Assembly (NCBI GenBank): GCA_018814305.1
Contig: JAHJAA010000013.1
Location: 55,239-119,238, forward strand
Direction of reading: 5' to 3'
Source: Pseudomonadota bacterium
GTDB taxonomy: Bacteria; Desulfobacterota; Desulfobulbia; Desulfobulbales; JAGXFP01
DNA: 64,000 nucleotides
Every line of letters starts with the position of its first letter. Positions within the stretch are counted from its first letter, which is position 1. Positions 8,681-17,353 of this stretch are shown one piece after another. Under the pieces are notes generated by a model. The model did not search any database and was not told where the DNA came from. It saw nothing but the letters and a program-made list of their open reading frames with translations. Position numbers and translations under genes: made by a program.

Positions 8681-8710
8681 TTGACACCAGGAAGACCCCC
8701 TAGGTATGTT
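8681..8710 (+). promoter_or_regulatory. Sigma-70 promoter of the TetR-family gene
   Basis: TTGACA (8681-8686) and TATGTT (8705-8710) are separated by 18 bases. They lie about 170 bases upstream of the TetR start and just before a palindromic operator. The remaining gap (8438-8680) contains no gene and would hold the divergent purD/E promoter. Confidence 0.55.
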
Positions 8711-8722
8711 ACCTGAATCGCA

Positions 8723-8740
8723 AATGAATATACATTCATT
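8723..8740. promoter_or_regulatory. Palindromic operator, FadR/TetR-like
   Basis: AATGAAT-ATAC-ATTCATT has two perfect 7-bp inverted half-sites. It sits 12 bases after the -10 box, in the initial transcribed region of the TetR-type gene, where a repressor would block its own transcription. Bacillus FadR operators use similar TGAAT...ATTCA half-sites, although with wider spacing. Confidence 0.5.
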
Positions 8741-8876
8741 ATTATATATTCATCGCATGGCTTTTTCCTGTCTGCACCGAGTCGGGGAACCCCCAAACGC
8801 CTATGAACCACCCGGGATCCTCAGCGTTGGCAGGAGGTTTAAACGTATACCCGCTACCCCGGAGATCTGACCCCTG

Positions 8877-9512
8877 ATGGCGACCAAAACCACAGAAAAC
8901 ACCCCCTTGAGCCCCGAAAAGGCTATTCGAATTCAGGATAAACACCGTAAGATTATTCTCGCTGCCATAAAGGTATTTGCCCGTAAGGGTTTTTTCAGCG
9001 CCCGAATCTCGGATATTGCCCAGGAAGCTGAAGTGGCCGATGGAACGATCTATCTGTACTTTAACAACAAATACGATATTCTTATTTCCATTTTTGAGGA
9101 AGAGATCGGCAAGATCATTGTTGATATCAAAGAAAGGATAAACCAGGAAGAAGATCCAAAGAGAATGTTACGATTGTTCGCTGCAAATCATATGCGGTTG
9201 GTCAAAGAAAGAAAGGATCTGTCCGAGGTTCTGCAAATGGAACTTCGGCAAAGCAACAAGTTCATGCGTGAATATCGCAATACAAGATTCATCGAGTATG
9301 TCGATATTATCTCAAGGATAATCCATAAAGGCCAGGAACTAAACGTCTTCCGAAAAGACGTATTGCCCGGTGTAGCCAAACGGGCTTTTTTCGGAGCCCT
9401 GGATGAAACGGCACGGCTATGGATCCTTTCCCCAACCAATCAGTATACTATCGAGGAAGCGGCAAACCAGATAAGCAGTATCTTCCTGTCAGGTATCGAA
9501 CAAGCGAACTAG
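8877..9512 (+). CDS. TetR/AcrR family regulator, FadR-like
   Basis: The 211-residue protein has an N-terminal TetR helix-turn-helix (AAIKVFARKGFF...ISDIAQEAEVADGTIYLYFNNK, about residues 25-70). The all-helical ligand domain contains MELRQSN and ALDETARLW. From memory, the segments VADGTIYLYF-NK-DILIS and LELRQSN, and the closing SGI, closely follow Bacillus FadR, a fatty-acyl-CoA-responsive repressor of beta-oxidation genes. A palindrome with TGAAT/ATTCA half-sites in its own promoter fits autoregulation. No fatty-acid genes are adjacent, so the regulon must lie elsewhere. Confidence 0.8.
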   Translation: MATKTTENTPLSPEKAIRIQDKHRKIILAAIKVFARKGFFSARISDIAQEAEVADGTIYLYFNNKYDILISIFEEEIGKIIVDIKERINQEEDPKRMLRLFAANHMRLVKERKDLSEVLQMELRQSNKFMREYRNTRFIEYVDIISRIIHKGQELNVFRKDVLPGVAKRAFFGALDETARLWILSPTNQYTIEEAANQISSIFLSGIEQAN

Positions 9513-9541
9513 CGTTTCTCCCCTAAGCTCCGATCCGGAGA

Positions 9542-10027
9542 TCATTCCGTATCGGAGCGAGAGATGTCGACAATTTCCAACAACCGGATTCCCCCCGGGG
9601 TCTTCACCGTCACCTCATCACCCACCGACTTTCCCAGCATTGAACTTCCCAAGGGTGAAAGCACGGATATACAACTTTTTTTCATATCCGATTCATCAGG
9701 GCCCAAAAGTTTATAGCTGAGTTCGGTATCATTATCCAGATCGATCACCGAGATAACAGTTCCAAAACAGGCTTTGTCTATGGGCACCGTGGAGCAGTCG
9801 ATAACTTCAGCCCGACTTAACTTATCCTTAAGCTCCATGATCCGACCCTCAATGAACGACTGGCGTTCCTTGGCCGCATGATATTCGGCATTCTCTTTTA
9901 AATCGCCATGTCCACGGGCCACTTCAATAGACTTGATCACAGTGGGCCGGTCCTCACGCTGCAACTTGACCAATTCGGCCCGAAGTCTCGCAAAACCGGT
10001 TTTAGATATGGGTAACCTCTCAACCAT
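9542..10027 (-). CDS. greA: Transcription elongation factor GreA/GreB
   Basis: The 161-residue protein matches Gre factors end to end. The N-terminal antiparallel coiled coil carries VARGHGDLKENAEYHAAKE, whose tip holds the conserved acidic residues that stimulate RNA cleavage in the polymerase channel. The C-terminal FKBP-like domain ends with a VKTPGGIRLLEIVDI segment. GAGGAGAG lies ten bases before the ATG. It converges with the TetR gene, with only about 30 bases between the stops. Confidence 0.9.
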   Translation of the reverse strand: MVERLPISKTGFARLRAELVKLQREDRPTVIKSIEVARGHGDLKENAEYHAAKERQSFIEGRIMELKDKLSRAEVIDCSTVPIDKACFGTVISVIDLDNDTELSYKLLGPDESDMKKSCISVLSPLGSSMLGKSVGDEVTVKTPGGIRLLEIVDISRSDTE

Positions 10028-10370
10028 TTATCAATCTCTCCTCAAAAATTCGGCTGCCACTGCGAACGGACATAGAAATTCCAGGGGTACATGCTAAATA
10101 TGGATCCCCCCGGATTTCGTTCAATTTCTGCCGGGATTATAATAAAGCTGAGACCACGCCTCTTATCCCAGTCAGACTGAGCTGTTGTTGGCCCCTCACC
10201 TAACCGTCCGGTCAGATGCAAGCCTCAAGGTGAGGGAAACAACACATCAACCTTTAATCTGAGTCCGTTCTATGTTCTGTGCCATAAAAAAAAGACGATG
10301 GACGCCTTCTAATCAGGGCGACCACCGCACGTACAGAGTAGCACTGCAATGGGCAGCACTACCTCTCCCC

Positions 10371-10424
10371 AAAAAAACAAAGACGATCTAATCCACGAAA
10401 AATCCCGTTAGATGTCATCGTCTT
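10371..10424 (-). terminator. Rho-independent terminator of the small ORF
   Basis: On the minus strand AAGACGAT...ATCTAA pairs with TTAGAT...CGTCTT and is followed by TGTTTTTTT. The stem has a short bulge. Its upstream arm overlaps the last codons and the TAA of the read-through version of the small ORF at 10408-10575, which fits an ORF that ends exactly there. The region 10028-10370, between this and greA, has another GC-rich hairpin (CCCTCACC/GGTGAGGG, about 10192-10229) but no gene. Confidence 0.65.
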
Positions 10425-10575
10425 GATCTGCTGCTTCCTTATTATCCGGCCTCACGAGACGGCAGTCATCCCTTCAGGAAAACCCTCCCTTCACCTTCGG
10501 CACCAGATAGATGGTAATCAATAACCAGCAAACCAAGAACAATACTATCTCTAGGACTTCCCACAACCCGTCCAT
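10408..10575 (-). CDS. Candidate small membrane selenoprotein (in-frame UGA)
   Basis: This gene is too short for the ORF track. From an ATG at 10575 with GGGTGA upstream it encodes MDGLWEVLEIV, one strong transmembrane helix (about residues 8-24) and LVPKVKGGFS. An in-frame TGA follows at codon 34. Reading through it gives 21 more hydrophilic codons (RDDCRLVRPD..., acidic end) to a TAA located inside the terminator stem. If the TGA is selenocysteine, the product is 55 residues with a U-x3-C motif after the helix. A small hairpin (3 bp, one bulged base, 2 bp, 4-base loop) follows the TGA at 16 bases to the loop, a geometry like the E. coli fdhF SECIS. The plain alternative is a 33-residue membrane peptide ending at the TGA. 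Confidence 0.5.
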
Positions 10576-10848
10576 TTATTCACCCATAATGCTATACTCT
10601 TGGCTGACCACAAAATATCATTGGCAAAGAAGAAGGACAACCTTCACTTACCAAAAAACCAAGCCCCATGCATGTGTCTGGTTGGCAACAAAAACGGGAC
10701 TACTTTGGGCAGCCTCTAGGAGTATACGGAGACACCCGAAAGACCGAATAAGTACGACAATACTCATTTGATCGGCTTTATGCAAGAACGGTTTGAGGGT
10801 TCATTCCAACCCAAAATCCAATGACACCTCACCCGGGCTGAAACAAGA
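10576..10848. other. Intergenic region without recognised gene
   Basis: It lies between the TPR gene and the small ORF. It would hold the small ORF's minus-strand promoter; TATAGCATTAT lies just before the ribosome-binding site. No convincing coding frame was seen on either strand. Confidence 0.4.
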
Positions 10849-13830
10849 TCAACTAATGGCATGTTCGAATCGTCTTTCCCAGCGGTAGCGGGCATAAAAG
10901 GGGGTCGCCATCCGCTGCACGGCGGCCCGTTCATCCTTGAACCGGTTCGCTGCAAAACGAGAAGACATAACAATTTCCGTAACCCCAAGGTGACGAGGGG
11001 CCGAAAAGGTAATAATCTGCCAGATTGTGCGACTGGGGAGTTCAATCACCTGTTCCAACCCGGCACCTTTCATCGAGGCATCCAGCATCTTACTAACTGG
11101 AACCGGGAAGAGCATATTCTGAATGTTCTTGGCCTGGTCTTTTTCTCCAAGGGCGAGAAAACTCCTGAAAATTAAATAGTGTCCATCGACACGGCCGGGT
11201 TGTAGTTCAAGAAGTAGATTTCCATAGGAAATCGTTTCTTGATAATGTCCAGCACGATACGCAATATCGACTAACGAACTAAGAACCGAGATGTTTTCCG
11301 GTTGATCCCGGTACAATTCATCGAGGATCAACCGGGCCGATTTGTACTCACGCATCGTGGTATATGCCTCTATAGCCAGAAAGGCAGCCCGATTTGAGCC
11401 ATTGATCCGTTGCCGGGCCAGCATGGCGACTTCAGCTTGATCAGCGACCATCCCATGCTGACGGTACAACTCCGCAAGATTCAGAAGAGCAATGAGGTCA
11501 GGGCTTCCACCCTGCAGACGTTGGTGCAATTTTTCAGCAGCAGCCCGGTTGTTCTTTTTTCGGGCAATCTTTTCAAGCAGAACCAAGATTTCTGGATCCG
11601 AACCGGAACCGTACATCGCCAGGCACTGTTGCTCCGCTTCATCATAATCATGGTTTCCAATAAAAATAGTGATTAGAACCAAACCGACCTCTCGGGCAAA
11701 AAGGAGATCATCAGAGTTAGGTTCTGACCCGCCCTTGGCTATATTTTCATGTAAAAGACGCTGGCACATCCTGATGGCTCGGTCATAGTTCTCCTCCCGG
11801 GCCAACATCCGGGCTTCCATCAAGAAGGCCATTCTTTGATCTCCCCCAGAAAAAGCGCGATAGGCACGGATCCAGTCCTTGGCATTCTCATCGCCGGAGG
11901 AATGTTTCTGTAAAGCTAACTCAAACAATCGCCCAATGCCCCTGGATGGATCCCTCCCAGCAATAAACATCTCCCGGAGCCGCTGCTCTGCCTCAACAAC
12001 CAAACCCTCCTGCAAATAAAGATCAATCAGGCCAAAATCAGCCTCAACCACAACCTGGGTATCCTCTCCCTGCGGGTCACCATCTTCATTCCAGGGCCCC
12101 AGAGGAGAAAGGATCCTTTGATACCATTGGAGTGCACGGCCATAATCACGAGCATTCCTATAGGCCGTAGCGAGCAGCAGCGCATCGCTATCCCGCTCCT
12201 GAACGGTGGAGAGGGCATCCCAATTCACCGCCAACTGTGTTACCACGTCGGCAAGGCCAAGCTCACCGGCCAGCACGACACCTCGTCTGCGAATATCATG
12301 TCGTCCCGGAAATTTCTTTAAGAGGATTTGATAATCGACAAGGGCCTCCAAGTATTGGCCCAGTTCATCGTGGAGAGTTCCCCGCTGATCATACTCCTCA
12401 AAGTCGATTCCAGCGGCCTCCTCAAGTTTATTATAAGAGGCAAGACTTGCTGTAAGATCCCCGGCACTTCTCTGCAACCTGGCAAGCTTCCTGAGAACAT
12501 TGGCATCACCAGGATCAAGTTCATGTATGCGGGTCAGGCTCTCGATCATCCCCTCATCTCGACCAAGGCTTTCCAAGAGCCCGACGATGGCCCGATAGGC
12601 CTCCACTCGACCAGGTGAGATCCTGGTAACATATTGCCACATGAAGAGTGCTCCTTCAGAATCCCCAGCGGCTTCAAGATCATCAGCCAACGTGTCGATC
12701 AACTGGGGGTCATCAGGGGTAAGGGCCAATAAACGGCGATACAGAGAAATCGTATCGTTACCCAAGGCAACATTGATATTGATGATCGAACGAAGGGCCT
12801 CAATATCGTTGGGTTTTAACTGAACATACCGTTCAAAATAGGGGAGGGCCTCGGCAAAGCGATCGGCTCCTACATAAACACGACAGATCTGGCTCAGCAG
12901 GGAATCGTTACTCGGATCACTCTCAAGAAGGGCCAAGAGATGGAGGAGGGCTCGGTCAATATTACCCCTCTTTTCATAATAGAGGGCAAGACGGCCATGG
13001 GCCTCGCGGTTTCCAGGGGCAACGGCTAGCGCCCGTAACCAATAACGCGCAGCACTGCGCTCTTTGCCCAGTTCCTCGCAAACCCGTGCGGTCATGAGCA
13101 GAACGTCGCAGGAAGCATTAGTGGGGGCAGCCAATACGGCCAAATGTTTCAAGGCAGCTTCCAATCTCCCCAGTTCAACGGCCAGATTGGCCAGAGCCAA
13201 ACGAAGAGACTGATCATCAGGAAGCCGTTTGACGATCTGTTCAATGAGGAGATATGCTTCTTTTTTCCGCCCGACCTCAACCTGACCCTGGGCTAAACCG
13301 GCCTGGGAAACAAGATTATCAGGGGATAGATCATGCGCCCTGGAAAACAGGTCCAGAGCTCGGCCAAATTGGCCCTGCTGCCTGAGGGCAATGGCGAGAC
13401 CGTTTAAAACATCAACCCGGCCCGGATCATTTTCGAGAACCGGTTCCAAAACAGCAACCGCCCTTTCCCATGTCTTGGTCCGGAGCAGAAGCTGCCCCAG
13501 CTCCCAGCGAGCAGCATAATTACCGGGCAATCCGCCAAGGAACTCTTCATACCGGGCAATTGCAGTGAGATAATCGCCGTTACGGGCCAAACGCCGACCA
13601 TCATCCCATTTTTTTTTCCAAAGCGGACTGTCTGGAGTAACCTGGATGAGTTCATGATCTGGAAAAAGATCAGGCAGGACTAAAAGGTCGATGAGTCCTG
13701 CAATGGCTGCGGAAGGATGACCAATCCCAAAAGCTGTAAAAATCAGAAAAAAAATGAGCCCCCAGAACCGAGGCCTCACAATCCTTGTCGGAACAGACAA
13801 GTTACATCTCCCTATTGGTTGGATCAGCAT
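10849..13830 (-). CDS. Large exported TPR-repeat protein
   Basis: The 993-residue protein has an N-terminal hydrophobic segment (FWGLIFFLIFTAFGIGHPSAAIA) that reads as a signal peptide or anchor. The remainder is built of TPR-like helix pairs. Clear units include DYLTAIARYEEFLGGLPGN, WERAVAVLEPVLENDPG and FGRALDLFSRAHDLSPDN, continuing to about residue 900. Such superhelical scaffolds bind peptides, for example in envelope assembly or polysaccharide export. The start overlaps the end of the DegT gene by 29 bases, so the two are translationally coupled, which suggests a surface-polysaccharide role. That role is inferred only. Confidence 0.8.
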   Translation of the reverse strand: MLIQPIGRCNLSVPTRIVRPRFWGLIFFLIFTAFGIGHPSAAIAGLIDLLVLPDLFPDHELIQVTPDSPLWKKKWDDGRRLARNGDYLTAIARYEEFLGGLPGNYAARWELGQLLLRTKTWERAVAVLEPVLENDPGRVDVLNGLAIALRQQGQFGRALDLFSRAHDLSPDNLVSQAGLAQGQVEVGRKKEAYLLIEQIVKRLPDDQSLRLALANLAVELGRLEAALKHLAVLAAPTNASCDVLLMTARVCEELGKERSAARYWLRALAVAPGNREAHGRLALYYEKRGNIDRALLHLLALLESDPSNDSLLSQICRVYVGADRFAEALPYFERYVQLKPNDIEALRSIININVALGNDTISLYRRLLALTPDDPQLIDTLADDLEAAGDSEGALFMWQYVTRISPGRVEAYRAIVGLLESLGRDEGMIESLTRIHELDPGDANVLRKLARLQRSAGDLTASLASYNKLEEAAGIDFEEYDQRGTLHDELGQYLEALVDYQILLKKFPGRHDIRRRGVVLAGELGLADVVTQLAVNWDALSTVQERDSDALLLATAYRNARDYGRALQWYQRILSPLGPWNEDGDPQGEDTQVVVEADFGLIDLYLQEGLVVEAEQRLREMFIAGRDPSRGIGRLFELALQKHSSGDENAKDWIRAYRAFSGGDQRMAFLMEARMLAREENYDRAIRMCQRLLHENIAKGGSEPNSDDLLFAREVGLVLITIFIGNHDYDEAEQQCLAMYGSGSDPEILVLLEKIARKKNNRAAAEKLHQRLQGGSPDLIALLNLAELYRQHGMVADQAEVAMLARQRINGSNRAAFLAIEAYTTMREYKSARLILDELYRDQPENISVLSSLVDIAYRAGHYQETISYGNLLLELQPGRVDGHYLIFRSFLALGEKDQAKNIQNMLFPVPVSKMLDASMKGAGLEQVIELPSRTIWQIITFSAPRHLGVTEIVMSSRFAANRFKDERAAVQRMATPFYARYRWERRFEHAIS

Positions 13831-15019
13831 AAAACGCAGCTATTCGATCCACAACATATTCCTGCATGGCATCGGTGAGTTCCGGATAAATCGGTAAGGC
13901 CATGGTCTCACGGGCGGCCCGCTCGGATTCAGGATACGAAACACGCTCATAGCCATACCCGGCGAGACATTGCTGCCGATGCAAGGGAATGGGATAATAT
14001 ATCTCAACTCCAATCCCGGCGTTAGCCATGAAAGCCATGAGCTTCTCCCGGTTTTTTACCCGGAGGACATATTGGTTATAGATATGGTAGTCTGGATACG
14101 CTCCAGCTTCCCTTGGTGAATCTCGGTAAACGGCAATGGGCAGGGTCAGCTGGTCGCCGGCAAGGCCAACTTCGTCAAACAAACGGTTATAGAGGGCGGC
14201 ATTATCGCGTCTGGCCTGGTGCCAACCATCCAACTCCGGCAACTTAACGCTTAAGACCGCTGCCTGGATTGGATCGAGCCGAAAGTTTCCACCGACCACC
14301 CCATGATGATACTTTGGGGCCCCACCATGGACCCGGATAATTTTTATTTTTTCAGTTAATTGGGGATCCTGACAGGTGATCATCCCCCCATCCCCCACTC
14401 CGCCCAAGTTCTTACTGGGGAAAAAAGAAAAGCACCCAGCCACACCGATCGACCCCGCCCGACGCCAGACGACCCGTCCATTCTCAACCATAGGGCAGGC
14501 TGCACCGATGGCCTGAGCCGCATCTTCCAGGACCGGAATAGTATAGTGGTCGGCCACTTTCATGATGGCGGCCATATCAGCGCACTGGCCATACAGATGA
14601 ACCGGCAGGACAACCTTGATCCTGGCGGTTCTGGCCGGGTCCTCAGCCAAGGCCTGTTCAAGTGCAACCGGATCAATATTATATGATACCGGATCGATAT
14701 CAACAAAGAGTGGACGGGCGCCTAGCCTGAGGACCGCCCCCATGGTGGCAAAAAAGGAATAGGGCGTCGTCAACACCAGATCGCCAGGCCCTACCCCCAG
14801 AGCCATAAGCGAGGCCAGCAAAGCATCGGTTCCGCTGGCCACCCCAATACCGAAAGGACTCCCGCAATACCGGGCAACCTCCTCCTCAAGAGCCTCAACC
14901 TTGGGCCCCATAATATAACAGGTGGAATCAATTACCTCGGTGACGGCCGCAACCATCTTCTCCCGAAGTCCTGCCAACTGGATTCCAAGGTCCAATAACG
15001 GCACTTTCATGTTCTTCAT
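13802..15019 (-). CDS. DegT/DnrJ/EryC1/StrS family aminotransferase
   Basis: A PLP-dependent sugar aminotransferase of 405 residues. It shows VPLLDLGIQ at the start, VASGTDALLASL (phosphate-binding region), EDAAQAIGA and the PLP lysine in SFFPSKNLGGVGDGG. The C-terminal IYYPIPLHRQQCLAGYG is typical. Family members aminate keto sugars on nucleotide diphosphates for O-antigen, capsule or glycan precursors. It is followed by the overlapping TPR gene. No other sugar-nucleotide genes are nearby, so the substrate is unknown. Confidence 0.9.
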   Translation of the reverse strand: MKNMKVPLLDLGIQLAGLREKMVAAVTEVIDSTCYIMGPKVEALEEEVARYCGSPFGIGVASGTDALLASLMALGVGPGDLVLTTPYSFFATMGAVLRLGARPLFVDIDPVSYNIDPVALEQALAEDPARTARIKVVLPVHLYGQCADMAAIMKVADHYTIPVLEDAAQAIGAACPMVENGRVVWRRAGSIGVAGCFSFFPSKNLGGVGDGGMITCQDPQLTEKIKIIRVHGGAPKYHHGVVGGNFRLDPIQAAVLSVKLPELDGWHQARRDNAALYNRLFDEVGLAGDQLTLPIAVYRDSPREAGAYPDYHIYNQYVLRVKNREKLMAFMANAGIGVEIYYPIPLHRQQCLAGYGYERVSYPESERAARETMALPIYPELTDAMQEYVVDRIAAFYADPTNREM

Positions 15020-15101
15020 TTCATCTTTCCGTATCTAAAATTCTGGTCATTCTGCGTGGTAAAGGGAGGGAAAACGTTCTGGTCCTGAGTTTTGCCGGAA
15101 A

Positions 15102-16088
15102 TCATCCAGAACGCCGCCAACTGGTGATGATTTCATCCAGGAAATTGTGAATATCAGGGAGTTCCTGCTCAAAAAAAGTCCGCATTTTCGAGAGAAGATT
15201 AACTTCTATCTGCCTGACCCTTTCGCGAGAAATATGATAGCGATCAGCTATATTCTGCAAGGTCAACGGGTCATCGCTCAACAACCGTTCGTGTAAAATC
15301 GACATTTCCTTATCGTTTAAGCTTTGCTCCATTTTCTTAATGACAGCCCCGACCTGGTGCTTGACCTGATTCTCGGCAACAACCTCCTCAACGGTAGGAC
15401 CATAGCCGGCCAAAAAATCCTTCTGCTCGTCACCGGAGTCATCATGGACCGGGGTTTCCAGCGACATATCCTGGCTCCCCATCCGCTGAGTCATCTCAAT
15501 AACCTCGCTCTCCTTAACTTGAAGGCGTTCGGCCAAGAGCTTCGGTTCCGGCTTAAACCCCTGGGACTCAAGGAGCTTCCGTTCCTTATTGAGGCTAAAG
15601 AACAACTTCCTTTGGGCCTGGGTAGTTCCGATTTTGACCAGACGCCAATTGTCCATTATCGATTTCAGAATATAGGCCCTGATCCAATACGCCGCATAAT
15701 ATGAAAATTTTACCCCGCGATAGGGATCAAACTTTTTTACCGCCTGAACCAACCCCACATTGCCTTCCTGAACAAGATCAAGAAAGTTCTGCATCCAATA
15801 TTTCTGAAAATCCATGGCCACCTTGACCACTAGGCGAAGATTGGCCGTCACCAATTTATAGGCTACCTCCGGATCATTGGATTCACGATAGCGAATAGCT
15901 AATTCTTCGGTTTCCTCGCGGGTCAACAACTCGTACTGACTTATTTCCTGCAAATACCGATGAAGACCGGCCTGTCCAGGAACCGGAAGATTTTCATCAT
16001 CCGGCAAGGAAACCAAAGGATGTAAGGATTCTCCAGATTCAATGATCTCACCGTCCGAATAATCGGACTCGGTCATGCGCTTTACCAT
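15102..16088 (-). CDS. rpoH: RNA polymerase sigma-32 type factor RpoH
   Basis: The 328-residue sigma-70-family protein has region 1.2 (LHRYLQEISQYELLTREE), region 2 (ANLRLVVKVAMDF...LVQEGNVGLVQAVKKFDPYRGVKFSYYAAYWIRAYIL) and a region 4 helix-turn-helix (LQNIADRYHISRERVRQIE). The segment AQRKLFFSLNKER matches the RpoH box that sets heat-shock sigma factors apart from RpoD and RpoS. It is therefore likely to direct the heat-shock or envelope-stress regulon. The 160-bp gap upstream separates it from the DUF4384-like gene on the same strand. Confidence 0.9.
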   Translation of the reverse strand: MVKRMTESDYSDGEIIESGESLHPLVSLPDDENLPVPGQAGLHRYLQEISQYELLTREETEELAIRYRESNDPEVAYKLVTANLRLVVKVAMDFQKYWMQNFLDLVQEGNVGLVQAVKKFDPYRGVKFSYYAAYWIRAYILKSIMDNWRLVKIGTTQAQRKLFFSLNKERKLLESQGFKPEPKLLAERLQVKESEVIEMTQRMGSQDMSLETPVHDDSGDEQKDFLAGYGPTVEEVVAENQVKHQVGAVIKKMEQSLNDKEMSILHERLLSDDPLTLQNIADRYHISRERVRQIEVNLLSKMRTFFEQELPDIHNFLDEIITSWRRSG

Positions 16089-16248
16089 TATCTCTTCCTG
16101 AGCCTTTTAAGCCTTTTATAATCGTTGAAAAAACCGTAATTATACCCTGAATCACAGGAGATAGCCAGAAGATCATCAAAACCGAACCATGCTTCGAACC
16201 ATCGCAACAACCACCTGGACCTATGACGACCCCTTGGTCCCGGGATGC

Positions 16249-16926
16249 TTATTGATTCTTGAGTTCAAGTATCCGGCCATAGGCGCCTCCGGCATCCACT
16301 CTGATGGTCTGAAGAGCGTCCCCAACACTATTAGGTCGGATTTGATTGTCCTTCAATATCAGGGGGCGAGCCAAGGGAGTTTCCGTCACCCCGGAAGTCA
16401 TTGCGGAATTATTAATCTTTTGACTAATAAGATCTATAAGTTGGCCTTTCAGTTCATCATTGTCTTTGTCCGTGAGATACTCGTCGACCAGACCTTCAAG
16501 TTCTTCCTGCCGCTCTGGAGTCGCGAGAAGATAAAAAGTTTCCGTGCCCTTATGATCGTCCAGGTTGAACCATTCCCTCTCACTGGGGATAAAACTGGCT
16601 TCCCAGGCCGGGAATTCAGCATCGTAATAATGGGTGTTGGGGGGGAAAACCAGATAAAAATCCTGTCGGGAATCATACAAAAAAAGATACACATGGCAAC
16701 TATCGTGCAGTTGGAGATAGATTCTGAGGAGATCTCCACCACTGACATGTTCCGGTCCTTCAAAATTCAGATTCCTGGCAAACCCATATTTTGCTTTCAG
16801 AAAAAATGCCCAATCGAAGGAGATTTCATTCACCTTATCATTTCCCCGGGCAAAGCACGATAACGATTGTCCAGCAAGAAACAACCCGACCATTACCCCA
16901 ATTTTTATATAACGATACAAACTCAT
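16249..16926 (-). CDS. Exported DUF4384-like protein
   Basis: The 225-residue protein has a signal peptide (YRYIKIGVMVGLFLAGQSLSCFA). Its central beta-rich domain (GGDLLRIYLQLHDSCHVYLFLYDSRQDFYLVFPPN) fits the DUF4384 pattern seen in periplasmic accessory domains. The C-terminal third looks helical then disordered. I chose the ATG at 16926 because AGAAGG precedes it; the ORF track begins ten codons earlier. The function is unknown. The region 16927-17353, between it and lepA, holds both divergent promoters, but I could not fix a convincing pair of boxes. Confidence 0.65.
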   Translation of the reverse strand: MSLYRYIKIGVMVGLFLAGQSLSCFARGNDKVNEISFDWAFFLKAKYGFARNLNFEGPEHVSGGDLLRIYLQLHDSCHVYLFLYDSRQDFYLVFPPNTHYYDAEFPAWEASFIPSEREWFNLDDHKGTETFYLLATPERQEELEGLVDEYLTDKDNDELKGQLIDLISQKINNSAMTSGVTETPLARPLILKDNQIRPNSVGDALQTIRVDAGGAYGRILELKNQ

Positions 16927-17353
16927 AACGATCCTTCTTCGAAAGTATCCCGACAACTAGGTCCAGTACAACCCTAACCCCAGCACCAATCCTTTGCGAT
17001 CCAAGAGAATAATACGTGGAAGACCGTGGACCGACAGCACCCATGCCTCAATAACCACCCCATCAACAATGAGCTCAAAAGCCCCTGGATCTTGATTACA
17101 TCAGCAGCTCACATTATAGTATTACCATGCTCATTCCAAGGCATAAATAGTAAATTTATTCGCAGATCAAACGGATTATTCCCAGGCATTCTCGTTGATT
17201 TTTCGAAATAGATTTCATTCCAGAATCATTTATGATAAATAAACAGACCCTAAGACAGTACCGGACATAACGCCGGCCATCACCAACTCCAGAACGTCGC
17301 CTGCTTGACAAAGCAAGCCCCCCACTCCGGGTCCCCTTTTATAGAAAGAATTT

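Noticed and set aside
10440-10510. Minus-strand GGTGCCGAAGGTGAAGG recalls a glycine-riboswitch core
   Set aside because: The flanking aptamer stems are absent and the bases are the codons LVPKVKGG of the small membrane ORF.
16189-16863. 224-residue plus-strand ORF opposite the DUF4384-like gene
   Set aside because: The minus-strand frame has a signal peptide, a ribosome-binding site and domain similarity; the plus-strand frame has none.
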